This document shows, piece by piece, positions 13,601 to 28,600 of a stretch of 64,000 nucleotides of DNA. This DNA is from Apostichopus japonicus. Taxonomy: Eukaryota > Echinodermata > Holothuroidea > Aspidochirotida > Stichopodidae. The translations under genes were made by a program, and so were the position numbers. Location: the NCBI RefSeq assembly GCF_037975245.1, contig NC_092567.1, forward strand, positions 24,794,876 through 24,858,875. The letters run 5' to 3'. Under the pieces are notes generated by a model, which worked only from the letters and a program-made list of their open reading frames with translations, was not told the DNA's origin and ran no database searches. Each line of letters opens with the position of its first letter. Positions within the stretch are counted from its first letter, which is position 1.

Positions 13601-16600
13601 GTCTGTGAAACGGACTGTATACTTTGACCCACGCAGACACATGATCACTGGTACAGGTTTCAAACGTAATACTACATGTGCCTCAGAATAATGGAGACCT
13701 ACAGTATATACAGTATGACTTTTCAAACAAGTACTTTTTGTAAAACAGACTGTATACTTGACACACACAGACACATTATCACTGGTACAGTTTTCAAACG
13801 TACTGTAATACTGTACTATATATACATGTGCCTCATAATAATAGAGACCTACAGTCTATACAGTATGACCCTTCAAACAAGTACTTTTTGTAAAACAGAC
13901 TGTATATTTGACACACGCAGACACATTATCACTAGTACAGTTTTCAAACGTACTGTAATACTGTACTATATATACATGTGCCTCAGAATAATGGAGACCT
14001 ACAGTATATACTATACAGTATGACCCTTCAAACAAGTACTTTTTGTAAAACAGACTGTATACTTGACACACGCAGACACGTTATCACTGGTACAGTTTTC
14101 AAACGTAATACTGTACTATATATATATAAATGTGCCTCAGAATCATGGAGACCTACAGTATGTACTATACAGCATGACTCTTCAAATATTAGTGCCCAAG
14201 TTTACTAGTCATTACCTGTACATTAATTGTCAGGTTATGGATGAAAGGGGAGGGGGGAAGGAAGGAGGGGGAAGTTGGTGGGTCTGCAGAGGTCAAAGGT
14301 TACATCAATAAAGCTAAAAATCTGGATCCACTTATGAATATACATGTTCCATGATCTTAGAGGGAAACACCAGTGGCTGAAGTTGATTGCTTCGTAACAA
14401 ATGCTGAAAACCACATCCAAATAAGTTACATTTTGTGTGGAAACGATATGAATTGATTGCATCAAGCAACAGCAGGTGAATGATGATGTCATCGCAGCAA
14501 TTCAGCTGAAAATGTCTTTGTTTTTCTTTATTGATATTTCAGTTACTTTGTTCACAGAGCAAAATCAAATTCAATAATATATATATATATATATATATAT
14601 AACAAAACAGTTAAATATTTAATGAAAGTCTAAAGTCTAAACCTTGACAGTTCGGCCAGATAGTCCAAAGGTTTCAGGTTACAAGGATAAAATTCACACA
14701 AAGAACCTAATTAAAGCTTTCGAAAGACATAGATACTATTATGGGATCACCGACCACCCACTGTGATCTACTCCAGGTGTAAATCAAGAGATTAACCAGC
14801 TGATATAGGTTCCATTCAATGAACCATATCTTGAGTAAGGAACAAAATATTGAGATGGGAGTTTTCAACTAACGATGTGGAATATTTTTCTCTTCCGAAT
14901 AAAGTGTCACATTATCAGCTGACAGAGTAACGCTTTAAATTTCCTCACAAACAAGACTAAAGACTTTTAAAGCAAGTCTTAAGATGAAATCATTGAGCCA
15001 CTTTTAGTGCATTTAGTGTTATCCTCTATTTAATAATAAAACAGCTTATTTTCTGTAACAGAGGTTGCGGTGTTCAAGTTCTCACACCAAAATATTGAAA
15101 TTTGCAACATGATTTTATACTACTGTAGGTTGTTCTTTGGTGGGGGGGGGGGGGGTGGGAAGGGGGATTGACCATTAGTTGCTTTCAGCAAGAAAATTTA
15201 GGAAGAAAAGAACAAAGCATGGGACAGTAATAGCTTGCGTCTGTGACATCAAAGCTTGATTTTCTTAATTCACTTTTATTTGGCCTTCCTGATTCGACCA
15301 TCAAGAAACTCCAAAAGATCCAAAACACCGCTGCCCGTATTGTGAAAAGGAAAGGAAGAAAGTGCCGCACCACCCCACTTCTGAAGGAACTTCATTGGCT
15401 CCCGATCAGCTACAGAATCCAGTATAAAATACTTCTTCTCACCTTCTGCGCTCATCATCTTGAACGGCCTGTGTACCTGTCACAACTTCTCTTGCCATAT
15501 ACTCCAACTCGCACACTTCGTTCCTCCAACAAACTGTTTTTAACTGTTCCAAAACCACGATTCAAGAACTATGGTTACAGAAGCTTCTAATACTCTGGGT
15601 CTTATCTCTGGAACAATTTACCAGATCACACTCGAACATGCTATAAACTTTCTACAGTTTTCAAAAGTCTACTTAAGACCCATTTTTTTTCACTTGTTCT
15701 TTTGTAAATTAATTTACTTTCTTTGTAAAGCGCTTTGAGCAGTAACTTTTGTTTACTGATTTGGCGCTATATAAGTCTCATTTATTATTATTATTATTCG
15801 TTTGGCCATACTATTGGCAAGACAACATCACACATTGAATAAGGAAATAATTCCACCCCCCCCCTTTCTAACAGAGTTTTGCCCTACTATTGGCAATACA
15901 ACATCACACATTAAATAAGCATATAATTCCACCCCCCTCCCTCTAACAGTCAGTTACAGTAGCAACTCTCCACATTGATATAGAACTACCAGAAAACAGG
16001 ATCCAGTTTCGTATTTCCGATGGACTAGGCCAACGCATTTAGACCTGTATTTACTCCAGGGTCATTACTCAAGATTTTCACACTGTAAATACTTTTTCAC
16101 AATATGTATTAGTCATACTCCAAGATCCATTGTTTGTTTACGCACATGTGTACTGATTAAACAACTGAACCCATTGTGCTGAATTTAGACAGTGTGTGAG
16201 TCACAAATCGGTTTCGCTTTGACTTAAATACACATTGAATATATAATGCAGCACATGTGCGTGCACTGTTAATTCTGAGTAATGAGTAATTAATGTACAA
16301 GGTAGGAACAAAGAAATCTTATGTAAGCCATTAGTGTTGATAACGTCACAAAGTAACATGACAGGAAGATAGAGGGTTCTTCCGATTCTCTGGTCATCCC
16401 TCGAACAACCAGGTTTCCCCCCCCCCTTTTTTTAGCGATGCCCGAACAGCAAATTTGACTCTTTCAAAATATGGAGCGAAATAAAAGAGAACGACCCTTT
16501 GTGTACAGAACACTGCAGGAGAGATGTGTAAGGTTGGGTGATAGAGTAATGGTCAGATATGGGCTGGATTATAGTCCAACAACTAGTTTTATTTCAGACT

Positions 16601-19600
16601 CAGTATCTCCATTTGTGTACAGTACACTGCAGGAGAGATGTGTAAGGTTGGGTGATAGAGTAATGGTCAGATATGGGCTGGATTATAGTCCTACAACTAG
16701 TTTTATTTCAGTATCTCCATTTATGTACAGTACACTGAAGGAGAGATGTGTAAGGTTGGGTGATAGAGTAATGGTCAGATATGGGCTGGATTATAGTCCT
16801 ACAACTAGTTTTATTTCAGTATCTCCATTTGTGTACAGTACACTGAAGGAGAGATGTGTAAGGTTGGGTGATAGAGTAATGGTCAGATATGGGCTGGATT
16901 ATAGTCCTACAACTAGTTTTATTTCAGTATCTCCATTTGTGTATGTACAGTACACTGAAGGAGAGATGTGTAAGGTTGAGTGATAGAGTAATGGTCAGAT
17001 ATGGGCTGGATTATAGTCCTACAACTAGTTTTATTTCAGTATCTCCATTTGTGTATGTACAGTACACTGCAGGAGAGATGTGTTAGGTTGGGTGATAGAG
17101 TAATGGTCAGATATGGGCTGGATTATAGTCCTACAACTAGTTTTATTTCAGTATCTCCATTTGTGTATGTTCAGTACACTACAGGAGAGATGTGTTAGGT
17201 TGGGTGATAGAGTAATGGTCAGATATGGGCTGGATTATAGTCCTACAACTAGTTTTATATCAGTATCTCCATTTGTGTACAGTACACTGAAGGAGAGATG
17301 TGTAAGGTTGAGTGATAGAGTAATGGTCAGATATGGGCTGGATTATAGTCCTACAACTAGTTTTATTTCAGTATCTCCATTTGTGTATGTACAGTACACT
17401 ACAGGAGATATGTGTAAGGTTGGGTGATAGAGTAATGGTCAGATATGGGCTGGATTATAGTCCTACAACTAGTTTTATATCAGTACCTCCATTTGTGTAT
17501 GTACAGTAAACTACAGGAGATATGTGTAAGGTTGGGTGATAGAGTAATGGTCAGATATGGGCTGGATTATAGTCCTACAACTAGTTTTATTTCAGTATCT
17601 CCATTTGTGTATGTACAGTAAACTACAGGAGATATGTGTAAGGTTGGGTGATAGAGTAATGGTCAGATATGGGCTGGATTATAGTCCTACAACTAGTTTT
17701 ATTTCAGTATCTCCATTTGTGTACAGTAAACTACAGGAGATATGTGTAAGGTTGGGTGATAGAGTAATGGTCAGATATGGGCTGGATTATAGTCCTACAA
17801 CTAGTTTTATATCAGTACCTCCATTTGTGTATGTACAGTACACTACAGGAGAGATGTGTTAGGTTGGGTGATAGAGTAATGGTCAGATATGGGCTGGATT
17901 ATAGTCCTACAACTAGTTTTATTTCAGTATCTCCATTTGTGTACAGTAAACTACAGGAGATATGTGTTAGGTTGGGTGATAGAGTAATGGTCAGATATGG
18001 GCTGGATTATAGTCCTACAACTAGTTTTATTTCAGACTCAGTACCTCCATTTGTGTATGTACAGTACACTGAAGGAGAGATGTGTTAGGTTGGGTGATAG
18101 AGTAATGGTCAGATATGGGCTGGATTATAGTCCTACAACTAGTTTTATATCAGTACCTCCATTTGTGTATGTACAGTAAACTACAGGACAGATGTGTTAG
18201 GTTGGGTGATAGAGTAATGGTCAGATATGGGCTGGATTATAGTCCTACAACTAGTTTTATTTCAGTATCTCCATTTGTGTACAGTACACTACAGGAGATA
18301 TGTGTAAGGTTGGGTGATAGAGTAATGGTCAGATATGGGGTGGATTATAGTCCTACAACTAGTTTTATTTCAGTATCTCCATTTGTGTACAGTAAACTAC
18401 AGGAGAGATGTGTTAGGTTGGGTGATAGAGTAATGGTCAGATATGGGCTGGATTATAGTCCTACAACTAGTTTTATATCAGTACCTCCATTTGTGTATGT
18501 ACAGTACACTACAGGAGATATGTGTTAGGTTGGGTGATAGAGTAATGGTCAGATATGGGGTGGATTATAGTCCTACAACTAGTTTTATTTCAGTATCTCC
18601 ATTTGTGTACAGTAAACTATAGGAGAGATGTGTAAGGTTGGGTGATAGAGTAATGGTCAGATATGGGCTGGATTATAGTCCTACAACTAGTTTTATTTCA
18701 GTATCTCCATTTGTGTACAGTACACTGAAGGAGAGATGTGTTAGGTTGGGTGATAGAGTAATGGTCAGATATGGGCTGGATTATAGTCCTACAACTAGTT
18801 TTATTTCAGTATCTCCATTTGTGTACAGTACACTGAAGGAGAGATGTGTTAGGTTGGGTGATAGAGTAATGGTCAGATATGGGCTGGATTATAGTCCTAC
18901 AACTAGTTTTATTTCAGTATCTCCATTTGTGTACAGTACACTACAGGAGAGATGTGTTAGGTTGGGTGATAGAGTAATGGTCAGATATGGGCTGGATTAT
19001 AGTCCTACAACTAGTTTTATTTCAGTATCTCCATTTGTGTACAGTAGGAGAGATGTGTAAGGTTGGGTGATAGAGTAATGGTCAGATATGGGCTGGATTA
19101 TAGTCCTACAACTAGTTTTATTTCAGTATCTCCATTTGTGTACAGTAGGAGAGATGTGTTAGGTTGAGTGATAGAGTAATGGTCAGATATGGGCTGGATT
19201 ATAGTCCTACAACTAGTTTTATTTCAGTATCTCCATTTGTGTATGTACAGTACAGGAGATATGTGTAAGGTTGGGTGATAGAGTAATGGTCAGATATGGG
19301 CTGGATTATAGTCCTACAACTAGTTTTATATCAGTATCTCCATTTGTGTACAGTACACTGAAGGAGAGATGTGTAAGGTTGAGTGATAGAGTAATGGTCA
19401 GATATGGGCTGGATTATAGTCCTACAACTAGTTTTATTTCAGTATCTCCATTTGTGTACAGTAGGAGAGATGTGTTAGGTTGAGTGATAGAGTAATGGTC
19501 AGATATGGGCTGGATTATAGTCCTACAACTAGTTTTATTTCAGTATCTCCATTTGTGTATGTACAGTACACTACAGGAGATATGTGTAAGGTTGGGTGAT

Positions 19601-22600
19601 AGAGTAATGGTGGTCAGATATGGGCTGGATTATAGTCCTACAACTAGTTTTATATCAGTATCTCCATTTGTGTACAGTACACTGCAGGAGAGATGTGTAA
19701 GGTTGGGTGATAGAGTAATGGTCAGATATGGGCTGGATTATAGTCCTACAACTAGTTTTATTTCAGTATCTCCATTTGTGTACAGTAGGAGAGATGTGTT
19801 AGGTTGAGTGATAGAGTAATGGTCAGATATGGGGTGGATTATAGTCCTACAACTAGTTTTATTTCAGTATCTCCATTTGTGTACAGTAGGAGAGATGTGT
19901 TAGGTTGAGTGATAGAGTAATGGTCAGATATGGGCTGGATTTTAGTCCTACAACTAGTTTTATTTCAGTATCTCCATTTGTGTATGTACAGTACACTACA
20001 GGAGATATGTGTAAGGTTGGGTGATAGAGTAATGGTGGTCAGATATGGGGTGGATTATAGTCCTACAACTAGTTTTATTTCAGTATCTCCATTTGTGTAT
20101 GTACAGTACACTACAGGAGATATGTGTAAGGTTGGGTGATAGAGTAATGGTGGTCAGATATGGGCTGGATTATAGTCCTACAACTAGTTTTATTTCAGTA
20201 TCTCCATTTGTGTACAGTAGGAGAGATGTGTAAGGTTGGGTGATAGAGTAATGGTCAGATATGGGCTGGATTATAGTCCTACAACTAGTTTTATTTCAGT
20301 ATCTCCATTTGTGTATGTACAGTACACTACAGGAGATATGTGTAAGGTTGGGTGATAGAGTAATGGTGGTCAGATATGGGGTGGATTATAGTCCTACAAC
20401 TAGTTTTATTTCAGTATCTCCATTTGTGTACAGTAGGAGAGATGTGTAAGGTTGGGTGATAGAGTAATGGTCAGATATGGGCTGGATTATAGTCCTACAA
20501 CTAGTTTTATTTCAGTATCTCCATTTGTGTATGTACAGTACACTGCAGGAGAGATGTGTTAGGTTGAGTGATAGAGTAATGGTCAGATATGGGCTGGATT
20601 ATAGTCCTACAACTAGTTTTATTTCAGTATCTCCATTTGTGTATGTACAGTACACTGCAGGAGAGATGTGTTAGGTTGGGTGATAGAGTAATGGTCAGAT
20701 ATGGGCTGGATTATAGTCCAACAACTAGTTTTATTTCAGTATCTCCATTTGTGTACAGTAAACTACAGGAGATATGTGTAAGGTTGGGTGATAGAGTAAT
20801 GGTCAGATATGGGCTGGATTATAGTCCTACAACTAGTTTTATATCAGTACCTCCATTTGTGTATGTACAGTACACTACAGGAGAGATGTGTTAGGTTGGG
20901 TGATAGAGTAATGGTCAGATATGGGCTGGATTATAGTCCTACAACTAGTTTTATTTCAGTATCTCCATTTGTGTACAGTAAACTACAGGAGATATGTGTT
21001 AGGTTGGGTGATAGAGTAATGGTCAGATATGGGCTGGATTATAGTCCTACAACTACTGTAGTTTTATTTCAGTATCTCCAAAGTGATAGAGGGCAGTATT
21101 AGCTTACCATTTTACCTAAAAAGGGGTATTTTAGTTCCAATGCCATCTGAAAAATAAATTGATGTCATCAATCAGTTGGGCATCAGGGGCGACCTTCCCA
21201 ACCTGATTTCTGGTTGTCCAGACAGAAATATGGTCGTCTGGTTAGGTCAACCCCCCCATTAAAAAGTTTCGCCCTACCTTCCGATGCTAAGACAAGACAA
21301 GTCCTTCATCTGCATACCTGCCATATCCACTTACCACTGCTACAAAGGAACTTTGACTGCGCACCCACTCAAGGTGCCTCTGATTCCGTTCTTTGACCGT
21401 GCACAGGCCATATGGGACTACCTCTGACTGATACCTAGGCAGAAGGTTCTTCATCTCTGTGCATGTGACATCCACTTACCTCTGATACAAACACAGATAT
21501 GCCACATTTTGAAATATCTCTGATGTACAGGGACACACTTCTCGGTCTGTGTACTACCTGCTACATGCCTTTACTGTGCGTCTGATACACAAGCAGCCAG
21601 TTCTTTTCAAACATACACCCATCGACACATTGCCTTGGTGTATGGTATATCATGCCGTTACCAGTTTTAGGTTTGTACATTTATATTAACTGTCGTATAC
21701 TATAAACAGTGTTCGATTTTTCCGGTATCGCATCGCAAAATGCGATCCAAAACGACAAACTTGCGAGACGTTTCCAAATCAGCATCGCACATTGTGCCGA
21801 TTTGTGCGATACAAATTCCTAGTCAGATTTGGGAGCAAACACTCAAACCTTAACTTACGAACTGTCGATCACAATGTAGAAGTTATAATTTATTGAGTTT
21901 ATACTCAATGTACAACTTATTCACTTGACAGTATAGCGAAAAAAAAAACCTGAAAAATAATATCCTACCATAGTTAAGTGTAAAGCAAATAGCCTAACCA
22001 CCTCGGCGGTTACGGATCTCACGTAACTAAAAGGTTCCCTGGCAACGTGCCAAAAAAATGTTAACAAACAGGTGTTACACAGGGGATTAGCTCACAGTTG
22101 TTGGGAAGGTACCTGGGCAAATTCGCAGCACATGTACCGTGGTACAGTAGTTGGGTATAGGGTTAAACACTGCAGTTGTAAAAATGTACGCATAGTGCAC
22201 GCTATTCATTGTTAGGCAGTCTAGAAACGGGGCTTTGCTGAACGTTGTTTGTTTCATAATATCGGAAGTTTTGTAAGTTGCACTTTTTAAAGATTGAAAA
22301 ACAGATTACATCTTTTCATTTTATAACATAATATAGCTACTTTAACTTGTCATTTTAAAATTTTCATCAGTTTCGTGACAATTGAAATAAAAAAAGTTGT
22401 CAGTATTTTGCATCCTCAACTGCGAATTTTTTCATCGCCAGACATCGCAAAAAATGACAATTTTCGGGGGCTTTAGCCCCCAGGATCCCCACGAGGGGTT
22501 CTACCCCATGACCCCACCATAGCCCTAAGACGGGCCCCTGGGCACCACGCCTTTATGCTCGCACGTTACGCGTGCTAGGCAGGCGAACACCGGCGGGAAA

Positions 22601-25600
22601 TCGGCAGTGTGTTCGCGGGAACAAGGTTTTCCAACACTGCTGAACTGTGCAGTTACTGTATGCATCATGTTCAAGGTTTTCACGGAGGCCTTTGAGGAAA
22701 TGAATGTTTAGTACAGTGATTATATGCTGCACTAATGCTGTGTGTAGGCCAAGGTTCACAAAGTTCATTGGTTATATTCGCGCGCCGTAGACGTGTTTTT
22801 AGATGTTACGGAGAGTCAGGTTTCCATGGATATTAATCGAAAATGAATCTGAGTTTAACTGACGCTAAAGAAATGGATCGTCTTGGGCAGATTAACAAAT
22901 CATTGCAAGTATAAATAAGTACAGGTAGCTCTGCTGTTAAAAAGAAAAGTTCAATATCGGTTTGCTGTTATCGGCAATTAGGCAAAATTTTACCGATACC
23001 GATATGCTGCCGATATTGCAAATATCGGCCGATACCGATATTGAAAACGATTATCGTAGCAACACTAGTTTAAATAATAATAATAAACAAACATTTTCTA
23101 GTTAATACATTGATCGCCAACATTTGGTCCGTTTTGTGGTAACTTCAAAACTGCTATTCAATATTGGGGAACTGCTATGCAACAAAAATATTGTATAGCA
23201 ATTGTCGAAATTTGTTGCTATGCAATTTTTTGGCCATAAGTCGAACACTGACTATAAACCTACCTCAGATATGAAGGCAGCTAGTTCTTCGACTGTGTAA
23301 CCACTGTATTGGCTGCCATGGACCGCTGGTGTCAGAAATGGTGGAGAACTGGCAATTACGATACAATGCTGTATGAGTGATGACCGACTGTCAAACGAAA
23401 AAAAAAAAAACATTGATTTTCCAAAATTCTACTTTTCTTTACTTAGATATAGAATGCAAAGACCTGCTACATGCCCTCCCCCTCCCTTCCTTCTCAGCCC
23501 AGAGAATCCAGAGAATATTTCAGATGGTGAACAAATACATTTGACACTTACAGCACAACACATCATACAGCAAAGTTGTAATGGCTTCCAAATCTGCTGC
23601 AGGAAGGCTGCATGAATATATATCTCTTCAAAGTGTCTCAATTGTATGGCAATGCCTAGCACAAACTGTAACCTCCTATGCCCAGCTTGGCTGCAGTGAT
23701 GCTGCAGCCCTGTTCAGGTTTGGTGGTTTTTTGCCCCTTTTTATTGCCCTACTATTGGCAAGGCAACATCAAACATTGAATCAAAAAAATCCCCCTCTCA
23801 ACCTCCCCTCTAACAGTCAATTAGAGTAGCAACTTTCCACATTGGTTTAGGCCTACCAGAAAACAGAACCTGCAGAGTGCCTAAATTGCATGGAAATTTC
23901 GAGAACAAACTATAACCGGTTTCCTTTGCCCAGCTTGGCTGCAGTGATGTTGTAGCCCTGTCAGGGTTTGGGGGTTTCACAACTAGGTGCCTAAATGAAA
24001 GAAGTCAGCATATTACACAATACGGTAACAGTCTGAAAAGTCCATGTGAACGAACTTTGTTAAACCTCACAGGAAGTTAATGAAACATACAGTAGTGGGA
24101 GGACTGTGATGTCATTTTGTTACTAAAAAATGTTCTTTAAATATTTTTAGTTTCCTTTCATTAATTGTTTCTTTCTCCTCCGGATTTGGAAGAATGCTAG
24201 TCCAGTTCAGACGTCAGCAGATCTCAAGCTGATGTCATTCATTTTGTTTGCTGCCAGACATAAAAAATATTTCATAAAGATAGAAACAGGACTATTGTTA
24301 TAAAAAAAAAAAGAAGAACAATATGCAAACGTTGAAACGTTACTTAGATCTTTGTGTGAAGTTAGTAGCAAGTTTTGTTCAGTTCATACATGTTATTTGC
24401 AACAAATTCACAAATTCCATTGAATCTAATAACATTTAATAAATAATCAGTTTGTCATTTTGTGGCAAAATGTTGACTTCCTCACTTATTATCAATAAGT
24501 GAAGAATAAGAATTTAATATGAAGTATCAAAAATGAAAAAATCAACTACAAAATGACAAACTGATTATTTATCAAATGTTATCAATTAGATAACAGGCGC
24601 GTATCCAGGATTTTCAAACCCGGGGGGCGCAAATTACTATCTAAGCGGAGCGCCACCATCGGTTGGCGCGCAGCGTACAAGAAAATTTCTTGTTTTGAAA
24701 CCCCCCCAGATCACCGGAAACGGCACTTCTCGGGCTTGAAATGACCAACCAGATGTACACTTTTTGCCTGAGAACCAGGTATTTCCTAATAGTTTTTTTT
24801 TCCATCCATAACCTTTTTGAAGTTTGTCAACCCGGCACACATCATGTTCGACCTGATGGCATCTCCTGTGGGTCTTTGCTTTTGTAGGTGATTCTACGTC
24901 GCGGCCCACAATACCCGTCAGCCCCACTTTTCAAGGTTTTAAGCCCCATATTTGTTCCGAATTTGAAAATTCACATTTCTCGTGAATAAACTCACTTGAA
25001 AACATACCCATAATGTTGTACAAAATTTCATCTATGGACAACCAATATAGAAAAACTTCCTTGAACCCCTAACAGACCGGTGAAAATTGCACGAGTAGAG
25101 GGAAGTGTGATGCAGAATGTTGGTCAGAAATTTTCGAAAATTCCGACACAGTTAATTTATTAGTGTAGAAACATTAAAACCTCTTATAACGGCTATTATA
25201 AAACTTGGTTGAAGGAAATGAAAAATAGCAGATATTTCCGAAACCGAACACTACACACATAGGCGTAGGAGGCGCGGCGGCAGTGGCGGAGCTAGGGGTA
25301 TTGGTCAAGAGTGGCGAGAATGGTCTGTAGGAGCGCTTTCGACACTATCTAAGCGGAGCGCCACCACTGGTTGGCGCGTAGCGTACAGAAAATTTTTGAA
25401 TAAAGATACTCCCTAGATCGCCGGAAATGACCCTTTCCGGGCCTGGCTAATTTGCAGATAAACGAAGAATAAGGTGTCATCGCCAAATTACACCAACAAA
25501 ATGTGAGAAATGTCAATAAGTAGATGAGAGCGCAATAAAAAAGTTAATAATCTAGAATAAGTAAAAAGTGGTAAAGAGCTGAAAAACGCGCCAGCAGTCC

Positions 25601-28600
25601 ATTTGAGTCCGTCAGGGGGGGCATCCACCCCCCCCGACCGTATGGACGCTCCGCCACTGCGCGGCGGGGGTGCAGCCCCTAATTCGCCATTACTAATGTA
25701 AAAGAGAGTTTTGACATAATTGGACCTCCATGCTTTTTATACATCTACATGAGACATGTCGTTGTTTACATTAGCATCCCGCGAAATACTGCGCAATTTG
25801 AACGGACCGTACGGTACATGATGGCATGCGATGTAATAACCGATGCTTGCTTATATGATATTGAACACGTTGAACGCGCGCTTCGCGCTTGAAAATTTTT
25901 GGTTATTTTTTCAGGCAAGTCGGACAATTTTAAGGCTTTTCATCCTGGAACGCCATTTACATGCTCACTGATATGATGTGATATCTGCTGTTTGCGTTAC
26001 AAATTCGAACAGGCGCGTAGCGAGGAATTTGCCAAGGGAGGGGCGAAGCCTGTAGGCAAATTATCTAAGCGTAGCGCCACCATAGGTTGGCGCGAAGCGT
26101 ACAAGAAAATTTTGGCCGAAAATGCCTCCCAGATCGCTGGAAATGGCACTACCCAGGACCATTTGTTTGCGCGAAGCGTACAAGCAAATTTTGGCCGAAA
26201 ATGTCTCCCAGATCGCTGGAAATGACACTTCCCAGGCCTTGTAAGTTGCCTCTAAGCACTTTCTATTTTGAAATTACTTAGCGATATCATTTAAAAAAAT
26301 GCTGAATGGGGGGGGGGGGCGGGCGGTCGCCCCCATCCCAAAATGCGTCATGTTCCCCGACGACACGGTCGAGTTCGAGACCAGCCACAGTTGGTTTCAT
26401 AGCACAATTCTACACACGCGTTATGATAGACCATATATAGTACATATATAGATCATTAGTGAGAGAGGAAAATGGAAACGTCAAAAAATGGAGTTGTCGG
26501 TGTAAGGGGTAGGGTGAGTCACACTTTTACGAAATCATTGATCCGTCACTGGTTACCCTTCAGCGCTGTAATGATGTCACTGTTCCTCTTTCTCTCCCCG
26601 GTGTCTTCGCGTTTTTCTTTTACTCCCTCCTTTTCTCCTTTTTCTCTCTTTCTTCTTTTTCTTTTCCCTTCCTTCCTCTCCTCCTCCTCTTTTTTCCCCT
26701 CTTTTTTCCTTTTTTCTTCTCTTTTTTTTCTCTCCTCTTTTTCTTACCCGGGGGGCGCGCGCCCCCAACGCCCCCCCCCTGGATACGCACCTGGATAATA
26801 TGTGCAGCAAAATGATAAATTGATCATCTCTCATCGATCGAACGATTCAACACGAAAAAACGATTAATTGTCAACGCTGGCATCAGAAATGTCAGATCAT
26901 TTCAACAAGCTTGCAGCAAAATTTCAGAAAAAGACCTAAACATTTTGATGGCACTTTGGTTTTCCAGAGTAAACTAAATTTTAAGTCACTACTGAAATAA
27001 CATTCCTATTCTCAAACACAAATAGATTTGACTGAAATGTTACAAGGAGTAGTTACAATGTGGTTAACATATTGCAGAAGTTTTTTCTTTCTTTTTCTGA
27101 TTTAACAAACTCATTTGACGATGAGTCTGTAAGTATGCCATAATTCACACCACCATGCTAAAGAAATTTACTTTAACACTACAATTGGTTTACATAAAAT
27201 TAACAAAAAGCTTAACTTCACAAAAGTTATTTCTTTCAGTGTTGCAAAACAGTATAATATGTTCCAAATTGAGGAACTTCCTTTTGTGGCAATCACTAAT
27301 TCGTTTTAAATTGTCCCATGTACAATAGATTCTAGAAAAACACTTCAAAAGTATTAAGAAAACAACTCATTCAACTGAATTTACAAGTAATGAAAATTTG
27401 CCTCGAGTGTCTTCCTCTGAGGAAATGAAGACGTTATTAACTTACAGCCAAATCTGATTGGTTAACAACAGGATTTAATCACTCATGCCACTGTTTGAAT
27501 AACTCCATTGCTTACAGTATATATGTTCAGTTTAATTTTGTAAGAATTGCAAATCACATTGATGACCTTAAGTGACCTCTCACCTCTACCATAAACAATA
27601 AGGTTCTTCTAGAATTAACCAAAGAGGATCTACTCTACACAATACTATGCAATTCAAGCAAACTGCCAGATTACATGCGTTGGAAAAGTATAAATAACAA
27701 AGTGAATTCTTGGCTTAAACCACCTTCCAACCAGTGATATCAGGGGTTACAAGAGCCTGCGCTCTATGGACTGACAATATCCAGTTACAGAACAGTCTTT
27801 CCTAGCTGAAATAAGACACATACTGTACTGTTGATGTAAAAGCAAACAGACATTGAGCTAGCAAGTCAGCAAGTTAAAAATCCCTCCTACACTTACAGTA
27901 GTCCTAGATTTTTGCACTGACTGAAGGTTCGAGAGATCACATGATTAATGACTTCGACCGCATTAACAATATTTCATCCTGCTGGACACCTGTAGCATTA
28001 GTCTTTATCCCGAGTGTAAGCATATGCAGCAAAAATGAAGGATTTCAAAACTATCTCTACTTTTTACTTCATACTTTGAAATGATACTAGACAAGTCAAG
28101 CTAATAGAAAATCACAAAGACCAATATGTAGAATGTAGGAGAGATGTTATATTTGGTGAAGAGCACACCAATATGTACACTGTAGGAGAGATGTGTAGGT
28201 TGGTTAATAATAGCACACCAATATGTGCACTGTAGGAGAGATGTGTACAGGTTGGTGACAAGCACACCAATATGTAGACTTTTGGAGAGATGTGTAGGTT
28301 GGTGAATAGCACACCAATATGTACACAGTAGGAGAGATGTGTAGGTTGGTGACAAGCACACCAATATGTACACTGTAGGAGAGATGTGTAGGTTGGTGAA
28401 TAACACACCAATATGTACACAGTAGGAGAGATGTGTAGGTTGGTGACAAGCACACCAATATGTACACTGTAGGAGAGATGTGTAGGTTGGTGAATAACAC
28501 ACCAATATGTACACTGTAGGAGAGATGTGTAGGTTGGTGAATAACACACCAATATGTACACTGTAGGAGAGATGTGTAGGTTGGTGAATAACACACCAAT

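Noticed and set aside
16471-21102. Series of plus-strand 60-170-codon frames with RCVRLGDRVMVRYGLDYSP
   Set aside because: By-products of the 108-bp satellite; length variants break the frame repeatedly.
16490-21105. CRISPR-like array
   Set aside because: Repeats are contiguous without unique spacers and lie in a eukaryotic intron.
22553-22768. Possible transposase fragment inside the hAT-like element
   Set aside because: Short, no hAT dimerisation motif recognised; too little to call.
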